Positions 27,279 through 35,292 of a stretch of 61,075 nt of DNA are shown in pieces. Made by a program: the position numbers and the translations under genes. This DNA is from an uncultured Alphaproteobacteria bacterium (lineage in GTDB: Bacteria > Pseudomonadota > Alphaproteobacteria > Methylaequorales > Methylaequoraceae): NCBI GenBank assembly GCA_902536655.1, contig CACAYF010000011.1:1-61075 (forward strand), in the 5' to 3' direction. Position 1 is the first letter of the stretch. Each line of letters opens with the position of its first letter. The notes under the pieces were generated by a model that searched no databases, was not told where the DNA came from, and worked only from the letters and a program-made list of their open reading frames with translations.

Positions 27279-29384
27279 ATGGAGTTTCGAATTGGAGACA
27301 CATTTCAGTCTAGCCTGAAAAAATTAACAGCTCAAGAACAAAAAGCCGTTAAAACGACTGCTTTTGATTTACAAATTGGTCTAAGTGGTAATTCAACGAA
27401 ATTTCATAAAATTTCACGCTCCAAAGATCCTAATTTTTGGTCAGTTCGAGCTAACAATGATATTCGTATAATTGTTCATAAGACTGCAGCATCAATTCTA
27501 CTTTGTTATGTTGATCATCATGATGATGCTTACAAGTGGGCAGAAAGAAGAAAAATTGAAAATCATCCAGTCACAGGAGCAGCTCAATTAGTTCAAGTTC
27601 GAGAGTTAGTTCAAGATCTAAATATTAAATTGCCAGAGGTTTCATCAATTATTGAAGAAAAAAATCAAATGCTAACCCCAATTTTTAAAGAAATTAAAGA
27701 AGAACAACTTCTTTCTATTGGCGTACCTAAAGATTGGCTTAATGACGTCCTAAATGCGAATGAGGAATCATTTTTAAATTTGGCAGAGTATCTTCCACAA
27801 GAAGCAGCTGAGATTCTATTAGAAGTTGCAAGTGGCGACATCTCGTTTATACAAGCTGTTCAACAATCAAAAAATATTGTAGATCAAACATCAAAACAAT
27901 TACAAAAAGGGTTTAAACATCCAGATGCTCAACGCCGTTTTCGTATAATTGAAGACATAGATGAACTAGCTATAGCAATGGAATATCCCTGGGAAAAATG
28001 GACTGTATTTCTTCACCCTCGTCAGCGAATATTTTCAAATCGTTCTTATAATGGACCAGCTCGTATAGCAGGATCAGCAGGAACTGGTAAAACGGTTGTA
28101 GCTATCCATCGTGCAGTTGCACTTCACTATAAATACCCATTAAACAAAATTTTATTAACGACTTTTTCCAAAGCGTTGGCTAATGCTATGAATATTAAAT
28201 TACAAAGATTAGTGGGAAAAAAATCATCTGCTTTAGATAAGATAGATGTTCTTCATATGGAAGGAGTAGCATATAAATTGATGCAAAAAAAAGGAAATCA
28301 ACCAAATATTGTTTCAGATTCACAACTTCAATATTTTTTTAAAGATGCCTGCGAACAACTTGAAATTAGTCAATTTGAAACTGGATTTCTTATGGCTGAA
28401 TGGGAACATGTGGTTGATAGTTGGCAGATAAAATCTTGGGAAAGCTATAGAGATGTTAAAAGGCTTGGTCGAAAAACTAGAATTGGTGGCCCTCAAAGAG
28501 AAAAACTTTGGAGTATTTTTGATTTTGTATGGAAAATAATAACTACTAAAAAACTAACAACTTGGTCTTCTGTTTTCAACGATTTAAGTAAAAATGCTTC
28601 AACAGAATTGAAATACGATAATATTATTATTGACGAAGCTCAAGATATATCCGCAGCTGAACTAAAGTTTCTTGCTAACATTGGTGGAAACAAACCTGAC
28701 GGATTATTTTTTTCGGGTGATTTAGGACAAAGAATTTTTCGTCAAGTCTTCTCATGGAAAAGTCTTGGTGTCGATGTTCGTGGTCGTTCTAACATACTTA
28801 AAGTTAATTATCGCACATCACATCAGATAAGACAAAAAGCTGACAAATTACTTCCTAAAGAGATTTCTGATTTTGATGAAAATGAGGAAAGCCGAAAAGG
28901 CACTATATCAATATTTAATAGCATGCCTCCAGAAATTTTTGTGGTTGAAAATTTAAAAGAAGAAAGTTTAAGAATTTCAGATTGGATCAATCAACAAATA
29001 AAATCAGGCATACTTGCATCGGAAATTGGTATTTTTGTTAGAAGTAAAAAAGAATTGAAAAGAGCTGAAAATGCTATCATTAAATCTGGTCAAAATGCAT
29101 TCAGAATAACAAGCAAATTTGAAGAAAATAAAACAGCAGTTAATTATGGATTGATGCACATTGCAAAAGGTTTAGAGTTTAAAAGTGTTGTTGTAATGGC
29201 TTGTGATGAAAATATTCTTCCTCAGCAAGAACGCCTTGAACGTGTAACAGATAGTTCTGATTTGGAAGAAATTTATAACACAGAAAGACAACTTCTTTAT
29301 GTTGCTTGTACTAGAGCAAGAGAAAGTCTATTAGTTACTGCCATAAAACCGGGTAGTGAGTTTTTGGAAGATTTTAAAAACTAA
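27279..29384 (+). CDS. UvrD/Rep-like SF1 helicase with N-terminal RelE-fold domain
   Basis: A 701-residue fusion. Residues about 1-95 resemble a RelE/ParE-superfamily toxin: FQSSLKKLTAQEQKAVK, then FWSVRANNDIRIIVHK and LLCYVDHHDDAYKWAERRK, the usual toxin C-terminal strand. The SF1 motor follows: Walker A GSAGTGKTVVA near residue 267, Walker B IIIDEAQDISAAELKF, motif III FSGDLGQRIF, motif IV KVNYRTSHQIR, and motif VI LLYVACTRARESLLV. No exonuclease domain is seen. It starts nine bases after mod, so it is probably a third component of the system. Whether the toxin-like domain cleaves RNA, or is a structural relic, is unknown. Confidence 0.86.
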   Translation: MEFRIGDTFQSSLKKLTAQEQKAVKTTAFDLQIGLSGNSTKFHKISRSKDPNFWSVRANNDIRIIVHKTAASILLCYVDHHDDAYKWAERRKIENHPVTGAAQLVQVRELVQDLNIKLPEVSSIIEEKNQMLTPIFKEIKEEQLLSIGVPKDWLNDVLNANEESFLNLAEYLPQEAAEILLEVASGDISFIQAVQQSKNIVDQTSKQLQKGFKHPDAQRRFRIIEDIDELAIAMEYPWEKWTVFLHPRQRIFSNRSYNGPARIAGSAGTGKTVVAIHRAVALHYKYPLNKILLTTFSKALANAMNIKLQRLVGKKSSALDKIDVLHMEGVAYKLMQKKGNQPNIVSDSQLQYFFKDACEQLEISQFETGFLMAEWEHVVDSWQIKSWESYRDVKRLGRKTRIGGPQREKLWSIFDFVWKIITTKKLTTWSSVFNDLSKNASTELKYDNIIIDEAQDISAAELKFLANIGGNKPDGLFFSGDLGQRIFRQVFSWKSLGVDVRGRSNILKVNYRTSHQIRQKADKLLPKEISDFDENEESRKGTISIFNSMPPEIFVVENLKEESLRISDWINQQIKSGILASEIGIFVRSKKELKRAENAIIKSGQNAFRITSKFEENKTAVNYGLMHIAKGLEFKSVVVMACDENILPQQERLERVTDSSDLEEIYNTERQLLYVACTRARESLLVTAIKPGSEFLEDFKN

Positions 29385-29492
29385 ACTTATTTTCTTATTA
29401 CTTTTCTTTTTAACCCATTACAAACAATTTAATGTATTTTTCTGAAAAATTCTTATTAATTTACCTTTATTATCGCTTTGATATCATAGGTA

Positions 29493-29987
29493 ATGAAAAA
29501 ATTTTTAGATAAGATAGAAAGTCTTTCACATAAAGTTTATAAACAACTTTCAGGATTAAAAGAAGAACATTTCCAAACAGCTTTAGGCGTTGAATTCAGA
29601 AAAAACAAAATTGATTTTATGAGAGAGGCTGGTCTGGAGCTCTTTTATGATAACCATCCGATTGGTCTTCATGAACTCGACTTTTTAATTCCACCATGTA
29701 TGGATTTAAAAGAAGCTATTATTATCGAAACTAAGGTTGGTTCTGGGATTGGAGAGGAACATCGACAACAACTCAGAAATTATCTTCGCTCAGCTGCAAA
29801 AAATGATAACGCTATCATTAAAAAAATTAAAACTGGGTTAGTGCTTAACTTTAAAAAGAATGAGGTATTTACCGAAAGCGTTCGTCAAAAGAAAGAAATA
29901 CAGGATATTGAAATCGAAGTATGGAAGTTAGAAAAGAACAAATTTACGCAACACTACTCTAATAAAACAGCGGAAGAAAAATCCTAA
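29493..29987 (+). CDS. GxxExxY / PDDEXK_3 family protein
   Basis: A 164-residue protein of the GxxExxY type, a PD-(D/E)XK-like fold. The N-terminal helix has LKEEHFQTALGVEFRKN (the family's altered G..E..Y segment), then FYDNHPIGLHELDFLI with Glu/Asp, and IIIETKVGSGIGEEHRQQLRNYL giving the E-T-K strand and helix of the nuclease core. The family is small and its biology unsettled. It lies 108 bases after the helicase and convergent with int, so it may be the last gene of the defence operon or an independent unit. Confidence 0.78.
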   Translation: MKKFLDKIESLSHKVYKQLSGLKEEHFQTALGVEFRKNKIDFMREAGLELFYDNHPIGLHELDFLIPPCMDLKEAIIIETKVGSGIGEEHRQQLRNYLRSAAKNDNAIIKKIKTGLVLNFKKNEVFTESVRQKKEIQDIEIEVWKLEKNKFTQHYSNKTAEEKS

Positions 29988-30009
29988 AAATATTTTTGTG
30001 GCCACTCTC

Positions 30010-31152
30010 TTATACGCTGTAGGCCCTACTCCCACCTATATCCTTATTTATTAAATGCTTGTTCCAAAAGTTCAGTGCCTCTAATTTTTGTTTGAATTGA
30101 TGCGAGCGATTATAGATTGAGGTGACCGAGCTATCAGTGTGATTGAGAACAATCATAATCCTATCCTTATTAAAACCGTTATCACCAAGGAATGTTCCCA
30201 TTGAGCGTCTGAAGTCATGATACGTCCAATTTGTGACCCCTGAATGGTAAATGAGGCGTTTCTTTAGCTGACTAAAACAGTTGAGAGGCTTTATACCATC
30301 ATATGAGAATATGTAACTGTCTCGTTGAGACACCAGATTTAATATATCTTTCATATGGGTAGTTAAGGGTGTAATTATCTTTTGCATGTTCTTAGAGCGT
30401 TCTTTAGGTATTTCAAAGCTATCGTCCTTGATATCAGACCATTTTAAGTTAGTAATCTCATTGATACGTTGTCCTGACAGGATTAAGAACTTAACCAAAT
30501 TCCCTTGAATAGGATCTACTTTTCTGCACGCTTCATAAATAGCCTTAATTTCTTGTAGTGTAAGTACCCTATCGCGTGATTTCTCTTTAAATGGTTTAGC
30601 AAGAGAATCAATAGGATTGATTTCAAGATAATCACGCTGCACACACCATTTAAACATCGATTTAATGTATGATAAAAGGCGATTAGCCTGAACGCCCTTC
30701 CCCTTTGTCACCAAATCATCAGTAATTCTAAGAATATGTTGCTTTGTAATTTGATTAATGGGCATACGCCCTAATTTACTAACAAAATAGTTATTAAATA
30801 TACGTTCAACCTCATACCTGCTCTTAAGATTAACACGCACGTGCTTTTCCATATAAAGCTCAACGAAGTAGGCAAAATTATTGACTTTAGCTTCATTCTT
30901 TTCATGTTGAGGATCCTGGCCTTTATAAATGCTATTGAGCTTTTGTGTGGTGAGCTGACGTGCATCCTTTAATGACAGTGTTGGGTAATTACCTAATGTT
31001 AATCGCATTTTACGACCATTAACGCGATACTGAATACTCCAACTTTTGTGATTGGTCGATGTTACGCGTAAACTTAATCCATTGATATCGCCATATGATT
31101 TACGTCCTTTTTCAGGTGGTTTAATAAGTGTAATTTGACGATCATTTAACAT
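30010..31152 (-). CDS. int: P4-type tyrosine integrase
   Basis: A 380-residue integrase with an N-terminal arm-binding domain (DINGLSLRVTSTNHKSWSIQ), a core-binding SAM-like domain and a catalytic domain. Catalytic residues are visible: Arg in LSGQRINEITNLKW, HxxR in YHDFRRSMG, His in LNHTDSS, and the nucleophile Tyr in SIYNRS. I start at ATG 31152 (MLNDRQITLIKPP), the family's usual beginning; the longer frame uses a GTG inside the GGGGCTCCA repeat. It is next to attR and should drive integration into tRNA-Thr. Confidence 0.94.
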   Translation of the reverse strand: MLNDRQITLIKPPEKGRKSYGDINGLSLRVTSTNHKSWSIQYRVNGRKMRLTLGNYPTLSLKDARQLTTQKLNSIYKGQDPQHEKNEAKVNNFAYFVELYMEKHVRVNLKSRYEVERIFNNYFVSKLGRMPINQITKQHILRITDDLVTKGKGVQANRLLSYIKSMFKWCVQRDYLEINPIDSLAKPFKEKSRDRVLTLQEIKAIYEACRKVDPIQGNLVKFLILSGQRINEITNLKWSDIKDDSFEIPKERSKNMQKIITPLTTHMKDILNLVSQRDSYIFSYDGIKPLNCFSQLKKRLIYHSGVTNWTYHDFRRSMGTFLGDNGFNKDRIMIVLNHTDSSVTSIYNRSHQFKQKLEALNFWNKHLINKDIGGSRAYSV

Positions 31153-31169
31153 ATAATATAATCTAATCT

Positions 31170-31189
31170 GGGGCTCCACTGGGGCTCCA
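31170..31189 (+). repeat. Paired GGGGCTCCA motif at right end (candidate arm site / int operator)
   Basis: GGGGCTCCA occurs at 31170-31178 and 31181-31189, the same 11-base period as the pair at 16701-16720. It lies 18 bases upstream of the integrase ATG, so it may serve both as an arm site and as an operator for integrase autoregulation. Confidence 0.6.
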
Positions 31190-31317
31190 AAATGCTTAAG
31201 TCACATTGAAATTAAATGATACATTTTGATTTAGGTTTATGCAATAAGCAATTGATTATATTACTATAAATAAGACTATATAAGGCTAAATGAAACTGAG
31301 TGAAACAGCATTAAAAA

Positions 31318-31368
31318 TGATTTGTAATCAGTGGGTCGGGAGTTCAAATCTCTCAAGCGGCACCACTC
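31318..31368 (+). repeat. attR, 51-bp direct repeat of tRNA-Thr 3' end
   Basis: Perfect copy of 16610-16660. Only the 3' 48 bases of the tRNA plus three more are present and the 5' half is missing, so it is not a tRNA gene. The 312 bases between the integrase start region and the next gene otherwise contain only AT-rich sequence and this repeat. Confidence 0.95.
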
Positions 31369-31491
31369 TGCCAAGATTCCAGAAAAGTTGCTTATAAATA
31401 ATTGGTGTGGGCTGCACTTCTACCACATTTTATATTGCTCACCTCGAGAGATTATTCTAAAATTTAACACTAGAAGCTACAAGTTATTTTT

Positions 31492-31740
31492 ATGAAAGAT
31501 TTCCTAAAAACATTCAAATGGTTTGAACGAAATGTATTTAAACTCATATTCATTCCTATTAGCATAATTATTATTTACACTATTTTTATGTTTCTAATTC
31601 CTATTTTTCAGTTCTTAGGATTTGTTGGCGATGGGTTTAATGAGATTCAAAATATATTTCAAGAGATGGAAAAGCATATTGAAGAGTTTAAGTGGGAAAA
31701 AGAAGTACCATCATCACCAAAGGATGAAAATCTAGTTTAG
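31492..31740 (+). CDS. Small membrane protein, unknown
   Basis: An 82-residue protein with one or two close hydrophobic segments at about 15-45 (FKLIFIPISIIIIYTIFMF) and an amphipathic, acidic C-terminal helix (FNEIQNIFQEMEKHIEEF). First chromosomal gene after the island. No family recognised. It is followed by a hairpin terminator. Confidence 0.55.
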   Translation: MKDFLKTFKWFERNVFKLIFIPISIIIIYTIFMFLIPIFQFLGFVGDGFNEIQNIFQEMEKHIEEFKWEKEVPSSPKDENLV

Positions 31741-31743
31741 TTT

Positions 31744-31770
31744 TTTTTAAAGAATTAACTTCTTTAAAAA
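31744..31770. terminator. Bidirectional rho-independent terminator
   Basis: TTTTTAAAGAA at 31744-31754 pairs with TTCTTTAAAAA at 31760-31770 around a five-base loop, with flanking T and A tracts. It lies between converging genes ending at 31740 and 31784, so it can act for both. The stem is AT-only, so moderate strength. Confidence 0.6.
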
Positions 31771-31783
31771 TAATAAATAAACC

Positions 31784-32407
31784 TTACTGAATTAGATTAA
31801 AAATTGCATTCTCTGCAAAGTTAGTTGATTTACAAGTTCGAGTTGGAATACTTCCTTTAATAGGATTGATAACATCTATTGTTTGATAGCCTCCTGATTC
31901 AAAACTATAAGTTTGGTTTAGCTCAGGGTCATAGTACCCAAGTGCATGTTGTGTTGAGTACGTATATTTTGTATTAATACTTATTTTTGTGGATTCATTA
32001 TCAATTTTTCGTATATTGATATTCATTTTTGCCTCAAGTACTGCCAGTAAGCCGCTTTTAGCATAATCAATGTAAGAACCTTTAAATTCTTCACCAGTAA
32101 AGAAAAGTGTATATTCAAAATCACCACAATCTATAAAATTTTCAGGTTCTTTTGAACCAAATGATAACGTTAATAAACCAGAATCTTTATCAAGGTTTTC
32201 GATTTTAAAAAAAGAATCATTTACAAAATCAGTTACAGAGGTCCAAGTTTCGTCATAATTTTTATTAGTAATTAAGGAATTTTTAAAATTAGTATTGTCA
32301 ATATTTGGTGGAACATATTTACCAACATTTTCTGTAAGTTTTTCTTTTTCTGTTGCACATGACCAAAGAAAAATTGTCATAACCAGAGATGAAAGGATTT
32401 TTTTCAT
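31784..32407 (-). CDS. Lipoprotein, unknown function
   Basis: From ATG 32407 the protein is 207 residues with a signal peptide ending in the lipobox LWSC (Cys about residue 17); upstream in-frame residues are ignored for this reason. The mature part has an alpha/beta pattern (TWTSVTDFVNDSFFKIENLDKD, LLTLSFGS) resembling outer-membrane assembly or NlpC-like lipoproteins, with a Cys pair that could form a disulfide. No certain family. Probably envelope-located. Confidence 0.68.
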   Translation of the reverse strand: MKKILSSLVMTIFLWSCATEKEKLTENVGKYVPPNIDNTNFKNSLITNKNYDETWTSVTDFVNDSFFKIENLDKDSGLLTLSFGSKEPENFIDCGDFEYTLFFTGEEFKGSYIDYAKSGLLAVLEAKMNINIRKIDNESTKISINTKYTYSTQHALGYYDPELNQTYSFESGGYQTIDVINPIKGSIPTRTCKSTNFAENAIFNLIQ

Positions 32408-32490
32408 GTTTATAATTATATATGAATATAAATTATAAAACTCAAGCGATGATAAGGTAGCGATAACCACCTAATCTTATATTTATTATT

Positions 32491-33156
32491 TTAGAAATTG
32501 TATCTTACGCCAAGCTTAATAGCGTGATTATTAATCTCTATACTATCAAACCTATTATCATTGTTCGGTTCTAACAGAGCTGCCTGACCATAATCTGAAT
32601 AATTATATTCAACAAATGTTGAGAAATTTTCAAAAATTTTATAATCACCACCAACACCTAAAGACCATGAAACATTGTTGGATTCACTACTTCTAACTGC
32701 TACCCCACCGGTGGTAAGTAAAATTTGCGGCATATCAATACTAGCTATACCAATACCTGCTTGAGGATAAAGCTTAAGGCTATCATTGATATTAAAAAAT
32801 TTACCAAAATTAAACGACCAATTAGTTAAATCAAGAGTCGATTCTTGAATAGAACTAGTACCACTTGCAGTCGTAAATGAACCTGATGTGTCTAGACCAT
32901 TTGAGTATTCATAACCAATTCTTAAAAAGAAATCGTAATAGCTTGCACCAATAGAGCCCCCAATTGTATCAAATGCCTCATGCACTACAGTATTGGCTGT
33001 TAGCCCAGTTACACCAGAGTCGTCAAGTGCTTCATCATTATCTGAAAAGCCAAAACCATAGGAGAAATCAGCAAAGAAGTCAAAATCATTCGAATATGCA
33101 TTTTCTACTGCTAATGAAAAAGCTAAGATTTAGGATATCTGTAGAAATTTTTTCAT
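32491..33156 (-). pseudogene. Outer-membrane beta-barrel protein with stop codon in signal peptide
   Basis: The frame from ATG 33156 reads MKKFLQIS, then TAA at 33130-33132, then ILAFSLAVENAYS and a full beta-barrel ending HAIKLGVRYNF, the terminal aromatic expected for BAM recognition. Without the stop it would be a 221-residue OmpA/OmpW-like porin with a normal signal peptide. The next in-frame start (GTG about 32985) would give a barrel lacking export signal and first strands. Either a real nonsense mutation, a rare read-through case, or a sequence error. Downstream strands look intact, so decay, if real, is recent. Confidence 0.7.
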
Positions 33157-33276
33157 TAATTAACCTTTACTTATTAACTTTTTTTATGCCATTAACATAA
33201 AATTATGTCAATACCCTAAAGTAACACAGGAGGAACCCCTTTTGATTGAGACTCCCCAATTATCTCTCTCCACCTA

Positions 33277-33309
33277 CCCTCAAAAGTTAAAGGAGCTAAT
33301 TTAAGAAAA
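33277..33309. repeat. Dispersed 33-bp repeat, copy 1
   Basis: This stretch (beginning CCCTCAAAAGTTAAAGGAG) matches 37389-37421 at 28 of 33 bases by hand alignment. Both copies are intergenic and lie near small genes. In one frame both read LPSK(V/I)K..NLRK. Meaning unknown. Confidence 0.4.
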
Positions 33310-33341
33310 TTTAATGGATTATTTTTTTTATTTTCCAGTTG

Positions 33342-33551
33342 CTACCTGTATCCACCTTTTTTTTTTTCTTTTTTTGACTTTTTCTCATTAGACTCACTAT
33401 TCTCATTATCTTTGGTAACGGATTTCATTTTTACTGAATAAGACTTTTCAGAATTACCAAATTTATCTCTAACATCATTTATAAAGTTTCCTTTAGTGTC
33501 AGAAAATAAAGTTGCAAAACAAATAATTAAAGTAAAGGAAAAAAGTTTCAT
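33342..33551 (-). CDS. Small secreted basic protein
   Basis: A 69-residue protein with a signal peptide (FSFTLIICFATLFS) and a mature part FINDVRDKFGNSEKSYSV followed by a Lys/Ser/Glu-rich tail ending KKKGGYR. No known family. A decayed relative lies at 37814-37964, so this is a small local family. Confidence 0.58.
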   Translation of the reverse strand: MKLFSFTLIICFATLFSDTKGNFINDVRDKFGNSEKSYSVKMKSVTKDNENSESNEKKSKKEKKKGGYR

Positions 33552-33713
33552 ATAAAAAAAGTATTAATTAAAAAAAAAAATTCAATAGTATTAGGTTTCT
33601 TTTAATTAAATTTATTTTATTAATTTACTTCTTTAGGAAAGTAACAAAGCCACTTTGCGACATTTAGCATAAACATCATAGAGATTCTATTTTTTGATTA
33701 TTTTTGTATGCTC

Positions 33714-34010
33714 TTATTTAAGTTTATTTAGACAATTTTCAAACTCAGAAGTGTTCTCTTCAAAGCCCAACTCTTCACATTTCTTTTTGACTTTGTCTAA
33801 AGATAATTCATCTGCTATCTCACTACCAACTAAGGACCCTAAACCGGCACCGATGGCTGTCATAAATAGTTTGCCAGTTCCAGCTCCAAATTGAGCACCA
33901 ATAACTCCACCTGCAGCGGCACCTAGGGTGTTGCCAATAGTTTTATTATCAAAACTTGAACAGGAAGCTAGAAATAGAAACAAAAATGAAATTAAAATTT
34001 TTTTTTTCAT
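33714..34010 (-). CDS. Glycine-zipper lipoprotein
   Basis: A 98-residue lipoprotein: signal peptide with lipobox LASC, then a glycine-zipper segment (NTLGAAAGGVIGAQFGAGTG, GAGLGSLVGSEIA) like SlyB/YMGG proteins that insert as helical pairs in the outer membrane. A short helical, two-Cys C-terminus (KKCEELGF, FENCLNKL) follows. Role probably in envelope integrity; function unproven. Confidence 0.82.
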   Translation of the reverse strand: MKKKILISFLFLFLASCSSFDNKTIGNTLGAAAGGVIGAQFGAGTGKLFMTAIGAGLGSLVGSEIADELSLDKVKKKCEELGFEENTSEFENCLNKLK

Positions 34011-34073
34011 AGTTAAATCTTAATAAATTTAAATTATATTTTCAAATAATTTATTTAAGAATAAAATCTAATT

Positions 34074-34277
34074 ATGATTCAAAAATTACTAATTATTATT
34101 GGGTTACTATTAATTCTTATCGGACTATTTTATCCATTTTTTAGGGATATTGGATTTGGAAGATTGCCAGGTGATATTGTTATTAAAAAAGAAAACTCAT
34201 CATTTTATTTTCCAATAGTTACTTGTATAGTTGTTAGTGTGATTATTAGTTTGATACTAATTTTTTTAAAGAAATAA
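34074..34277 (+). CDS. DUF2905 family membrane protein
   Basis: A 67-residue protein with two transmembrane helices flanking the family signature GFGRLPGDIVIKKEN. Start MIQKLLIIIGLLLILIGLFYP. DUF2905 proteins are common in bacteria and of unknown function. Stands alone between divergent neighbours. Confidence 0.9.
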   Translation: MIQKLLIIIGLLLILIGLFYPFFRDIGFGRLPGDIVIKKENSSFYFPIVTCIVVSVIISLILIFLKK

Positions 34278-34363
34278 AATAAATCATGACGTATTACTTT
34301 TTATTGCTTAGCCCTATAGAAAATTATTTATAATGCAATTGAATCTCTATTATTAGGAAAACA

Positions 34364-34648
34364 CTATTTTTGTATTTTTACTCCTTCATTGATAAGCAGT
34401 CTTTTTTTTCTTTCTATTCCGTTTTTTCCTTTATATCCCCCCATTTTTCCGTCCCCTCTAATGACTCTGTGACATGGAATTATTTTTAATGATGGATTTT
34501 TAGCACATGCATTAGCAACAGCTCGATAAGCTTTGGGCTTACCTATTTTCATCGCAAGTTCCTTATAAGTTATTGTTTTTCCTATAGGAATTTTTGTTAT
34601 CTCTGACCACACCATTTTTTGAAAATCAGTGCCCTTTATATTTTTCAT
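34364..34648 (-). CDS. Methylated-DNA-[protein]-cysteine methyltransferase domain protein (MGMT)
   Basis: A 94-residue MGMT catalytic/DNA-binding domain alone. The active motif PCHRV with the acceptor Cys is kept in LKIIPCHRVIRGDGKMGGYKG, and the recognition helix region YKELAMKIGKPKAYRAVANA is normal. It lacks the N-terminal Ada/Ogt domain, like short MGMT or alkyltransferase-like proteins, but the latter have Trp in place of Cys, so direct reversal of O6-alkylguanine is possible. It overlaps the nuclease gene upstream by four bases. Confidence 0.9.
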   Translation of the reverse strand: MKNIKGTDFQKMVWSEITKIPIGKTITYKELAMKIGKPKAYRAVANACAKNPSLKIIPCHRVIRGDGKMGGYKGKNGIERKKRLLINEGVKIQK

Positions 34649-35292
34649 CTATTTAGTTTTCTCCATTTTTTTGGGTGAATGAATGCTCCCTTCCACATGC
34701 CTAGATTGTTTTCTTGGGCATATTCTTCATCAATAACATAGTCTTTAGAATAATCTCTATAAGCAAGCGCCCAACCATTTCTTACTAATTCTTTATTTAG
34801 GTTAGTTTCACCTACAAAACATTCAGCAACAATTCGTTTGTATCTATCTTTATCTTTGTGATTACACTTAACAGACTGATTACCAATGAGAGAACCTAAA
34901 AATTCTTTTGATTTGACCCCACATTTGTAATTTTTTTCTTTCATTTTACATAATTGCTTCATTTCAGGTGCATCAATACCGTGAAGTCTATATTTAATTT
35001 TATTAATATGGATAGTATCTCCATCAACAATTCTTATTTCTTGTTGAGTATTTACACTATCATTTTTTACAGCTGTAATATCTGAAACATAGCACAATGG
35101 TTCGTAACCCCCAGGTTTTGAATATGCACTTCTTTTTCCACATTTTTTACCATTACTCATTAATGAATAAGGACATGGGCATTTTCCAGGATAGTTAGTA
35201 ATAGATTCTTTGATCATTTCTTCAGGAGATTTAGCCTTAGAAACACTTACAACTAAAAACAAAATAATGAAAACGTTTATGATTCTAATCAT
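34645..35292 (-). CDS. Secreted thermonuclease (SNase)-like protein
   Basis: A 215-residue protein with a signal peptide (about 1-20) and an SNase-like OB fold: IVDGDTIHINKIKYRLHGID, the strand motif with a Cys-containing loop (LCKMKEKNYKCGVKS), KCNHKDKDRYKRIVAEC and LVRNGWALAYRDYS. The catalytic Arg and Glu of true nucleases may be present (RLHGIDAPE, DRYKRI), but activity is not certain. A Cys-rich linker (CPCPYSLMSNGKKCGKR) precedes the fold. It overlaps recQ by eight bases and MGMT by four, so it belongs to a repair-flavoured operon. Confidence 0.83.
   Translation of the reverse strand: MIRIINVFIILFLVVSVSKAKSPEEMIKESITNYPGKCPCPYSLMSNGKKCGKRSAYSKPGGYEPLCYVSDITAVKNDSVNTQQEIRIVDGDTIHINKIKYRLHGIDAPEMKQLCKMKEKNYKCGVKSKEFLGSLIGNQSVKCNHKDKDRYKRIVAECFVGETNLNKELVRNGWALAYRDYSKDYVIDEEYAQENNLGMWKGAFIHPKKWRKLNR

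Larger units (their letters stand above)
16610..31368. mobile_element. Genomic island integrated in tRNA-Thr
   Basis: A 51-base perfect direct repeat marks the ends (16610-16660 and 31318-31368); the left copy is the 3' part of an intact tRNA-Thr. Between them are a P4-type tyrosine integrase next to the right end, an AlpA-like excisionase, a winged-helix gene, paired GGGGCTCCA motifs inside both ends, and a defence-type cargo (Res/Mod, RelE-UvrD fusion, GxxExxY protein, Sel1-Schlafen protein). No capsid, conjugation or clear replication gene is visible, so it looks like an integrative island or satellite-type element that needs outside help to transfer. The integrase sits at the end far from the tRNA, opposite to the commonest P4 arrangement. 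Confidence 0.93.
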
